This document shows, piece by piece, positions 33,833-34,111 of a DNA stretch of 34,111 nucleotides. The DNA is from Candidatus Omnitrophota bacterium (lineage in GTDB: Bacteria; Omnitrophota; Gorgyraeia; Gorgyraeales; Gorgyraeaceae). The DNA lies in contig JAHJGB010000022.1 of NCBI GenBank assembly GCA_018824725.1, positions 1 to 34,111 on the forward strand, in the 5' to 3' direction. Within the stretch, counting starts at the first letter, position 1, and every line of letters begins with the position of its first letter. The translations under genes were made by a program, and so were the position numbers. The notes below the pieces were generated by a model. That model saw only the letters and a list, made by a program, of their open reading frames with translations. It made no database searches and was not told the DNA's origin.

Positions 33833-33982
33833 TTACCCTGCCAGTTTTTTATAATATTTCGCCTCTTTATACGGCTTTCTCAATAAATTTAATTTTTTCA
33901 GGCCAGGCAGAAGAAAAACCGTAAATATCGCAAGCCCTGTCATCTTAAAAAACTCTTTACGCGTAATTTTATCTTTCAACAT
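33833..33982 (-). CDS. 49-residue twin-arginine-like mini-protein between amrS and amrB
   Basis: It starts with ATG at 33982 preceded by GAGGGG. It has ITRKEFFK (near-Tat motif with RK), a hydrophobic stretch (residues about 16-27) and a tail KEAKYYKKLAG. The tail resembles the conserved start of AmrS proteins before their CxxC region, which is missing here. It therefore looks like the exported leader of an AmrS without the enzyme: a truncated duplicate or a small membrane anchor. It ends four bases before the amrB-amrA ATG. Confidence 0.6.
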   Translation of the reverse strand: MLKDKITRKEFFKMTGLAIFTVFLLPGLKKLNLLRKPYKEAKYYKKLAG

Positions 33983-33995
33983 ACGTTCCCCTCTA

Positions 33996-34111
33996 TTAGT
34001 CCCAGCGGCCCGGGATTTTCGCGCTGCAGAACTTGCAATTTCCGCCGGTTATATAATTTTGCGTAACTGTATAACCTAACCGCTCAATAAGAAGCTTTTT
34101 ACAAGCAGGAC
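33996..34111 (-). CDS. amrS: AmmeMemoRadiSam system radical SAM enzyme, C-terminal end (partial)
   Basis: The last 37 residues before the TAA at 33996 read GYTVTQNYITGGNCKFCSAKIPGRWD at the end, with a Cys-x2-Cys pair and the IPGRW ending typical of AmrS C-termini. The rest of the gene, including the CxxxCxxC cluster, lies beyond the window. It is 13 bases upstream of the mini-gene, in one operon with amrB-amrA. Confidence 0.8.
   Translation of the reverse strand, partial: PACKKLLIERLGYTVTQNYITGGNCKFCSAKIPGRWD

Overview
The window is bacterial chromosome. The evidence is Shine-Dalgarno-type starts (for example GGGAGG, AAGGAG, AGGAGGAAG), sigma70-like promoters, intrinsic terminators, and mostly compact same-strand operons with ATGA-type overlaps. 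I could not search a database. The mix of two V/A-type ATPases, AMMECR1/Memo genes, a spermidine-synthase-like membrane fusion and many palindromic repeats suggests an uncultivated anaerobic lineage near Omnitrophota or the PVC group. That placement is an inference of moderate to low confidence.

Layout. 1-379: two plus-strand tRNA genes, Val(UAC) and Asp(GUC), with a good promoter before the first. 384-7536 (minus): V/A-ATPase system 1, transcribed E, DUF2764, A, B, D, I, K. Its K subunit is a four-helix duplicated proteolipid carrying the Na+ ligands known from Enterococcus NtpK. 7658-16563 (minus): V/A-ATPase system 2, transcribed G/H, C, I, K, F, E, A, B, D, UspA. Its K is a single hairpin with a signal peptide and no Na+ signature. 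16567-23572 (minus): pyrimidine operon pyrR-pyrB-pyrC-EndoQ-like-pyrK-pyrD-pyrF-pyrE, led by a promoter, a PyrR-binding loop and a terminator (23688-23840). Gene spacing from pyrR through UspA is so tight that system 2 looks like the 3' part of the pyr operon, so its expression may respond to UMP through PyrR.

23844-25741 (minus): rsmI and a secreted glycoside-hydrolase-like protein whose signal region carries a palindromic repeat. 25777-26285 (minus): a BrnA antitoxin and a BrnT toxin broken by a one-base frameshift. 26286-26671: hairpins, a terminator and a tRNA-Glu-like remnant. 26672-27935 (minus): an AT-rich pair of membrane genes (VanZ-like and unknown). 27999-29828 (minus): glmS, divergent from a plus-strand membrane/spermidine-synthase fusion (29904-32177). 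32178-32359: a possible small RNA with a strong terminator, and a second copy of the palindromic repeat. 32360-34111 (minus): an AmmeMemoRadiSam locus made of a lipoprotein-like Memo-AMMECR1 fusion, a 49-residue twin-arginine-like mini-gene, and the C-terminus of the radical SAM partner.

Three kinds of repeat cut across these genes: (i) GC-rich palindromes, two of them lying in frame inside coding sequences; (ii) AT-rich perfect hairpins in the spacers of the ATPase operons; (iii) short tandem arrays with a 7-base period, with different sequences at three places, two of them inside pyrK.
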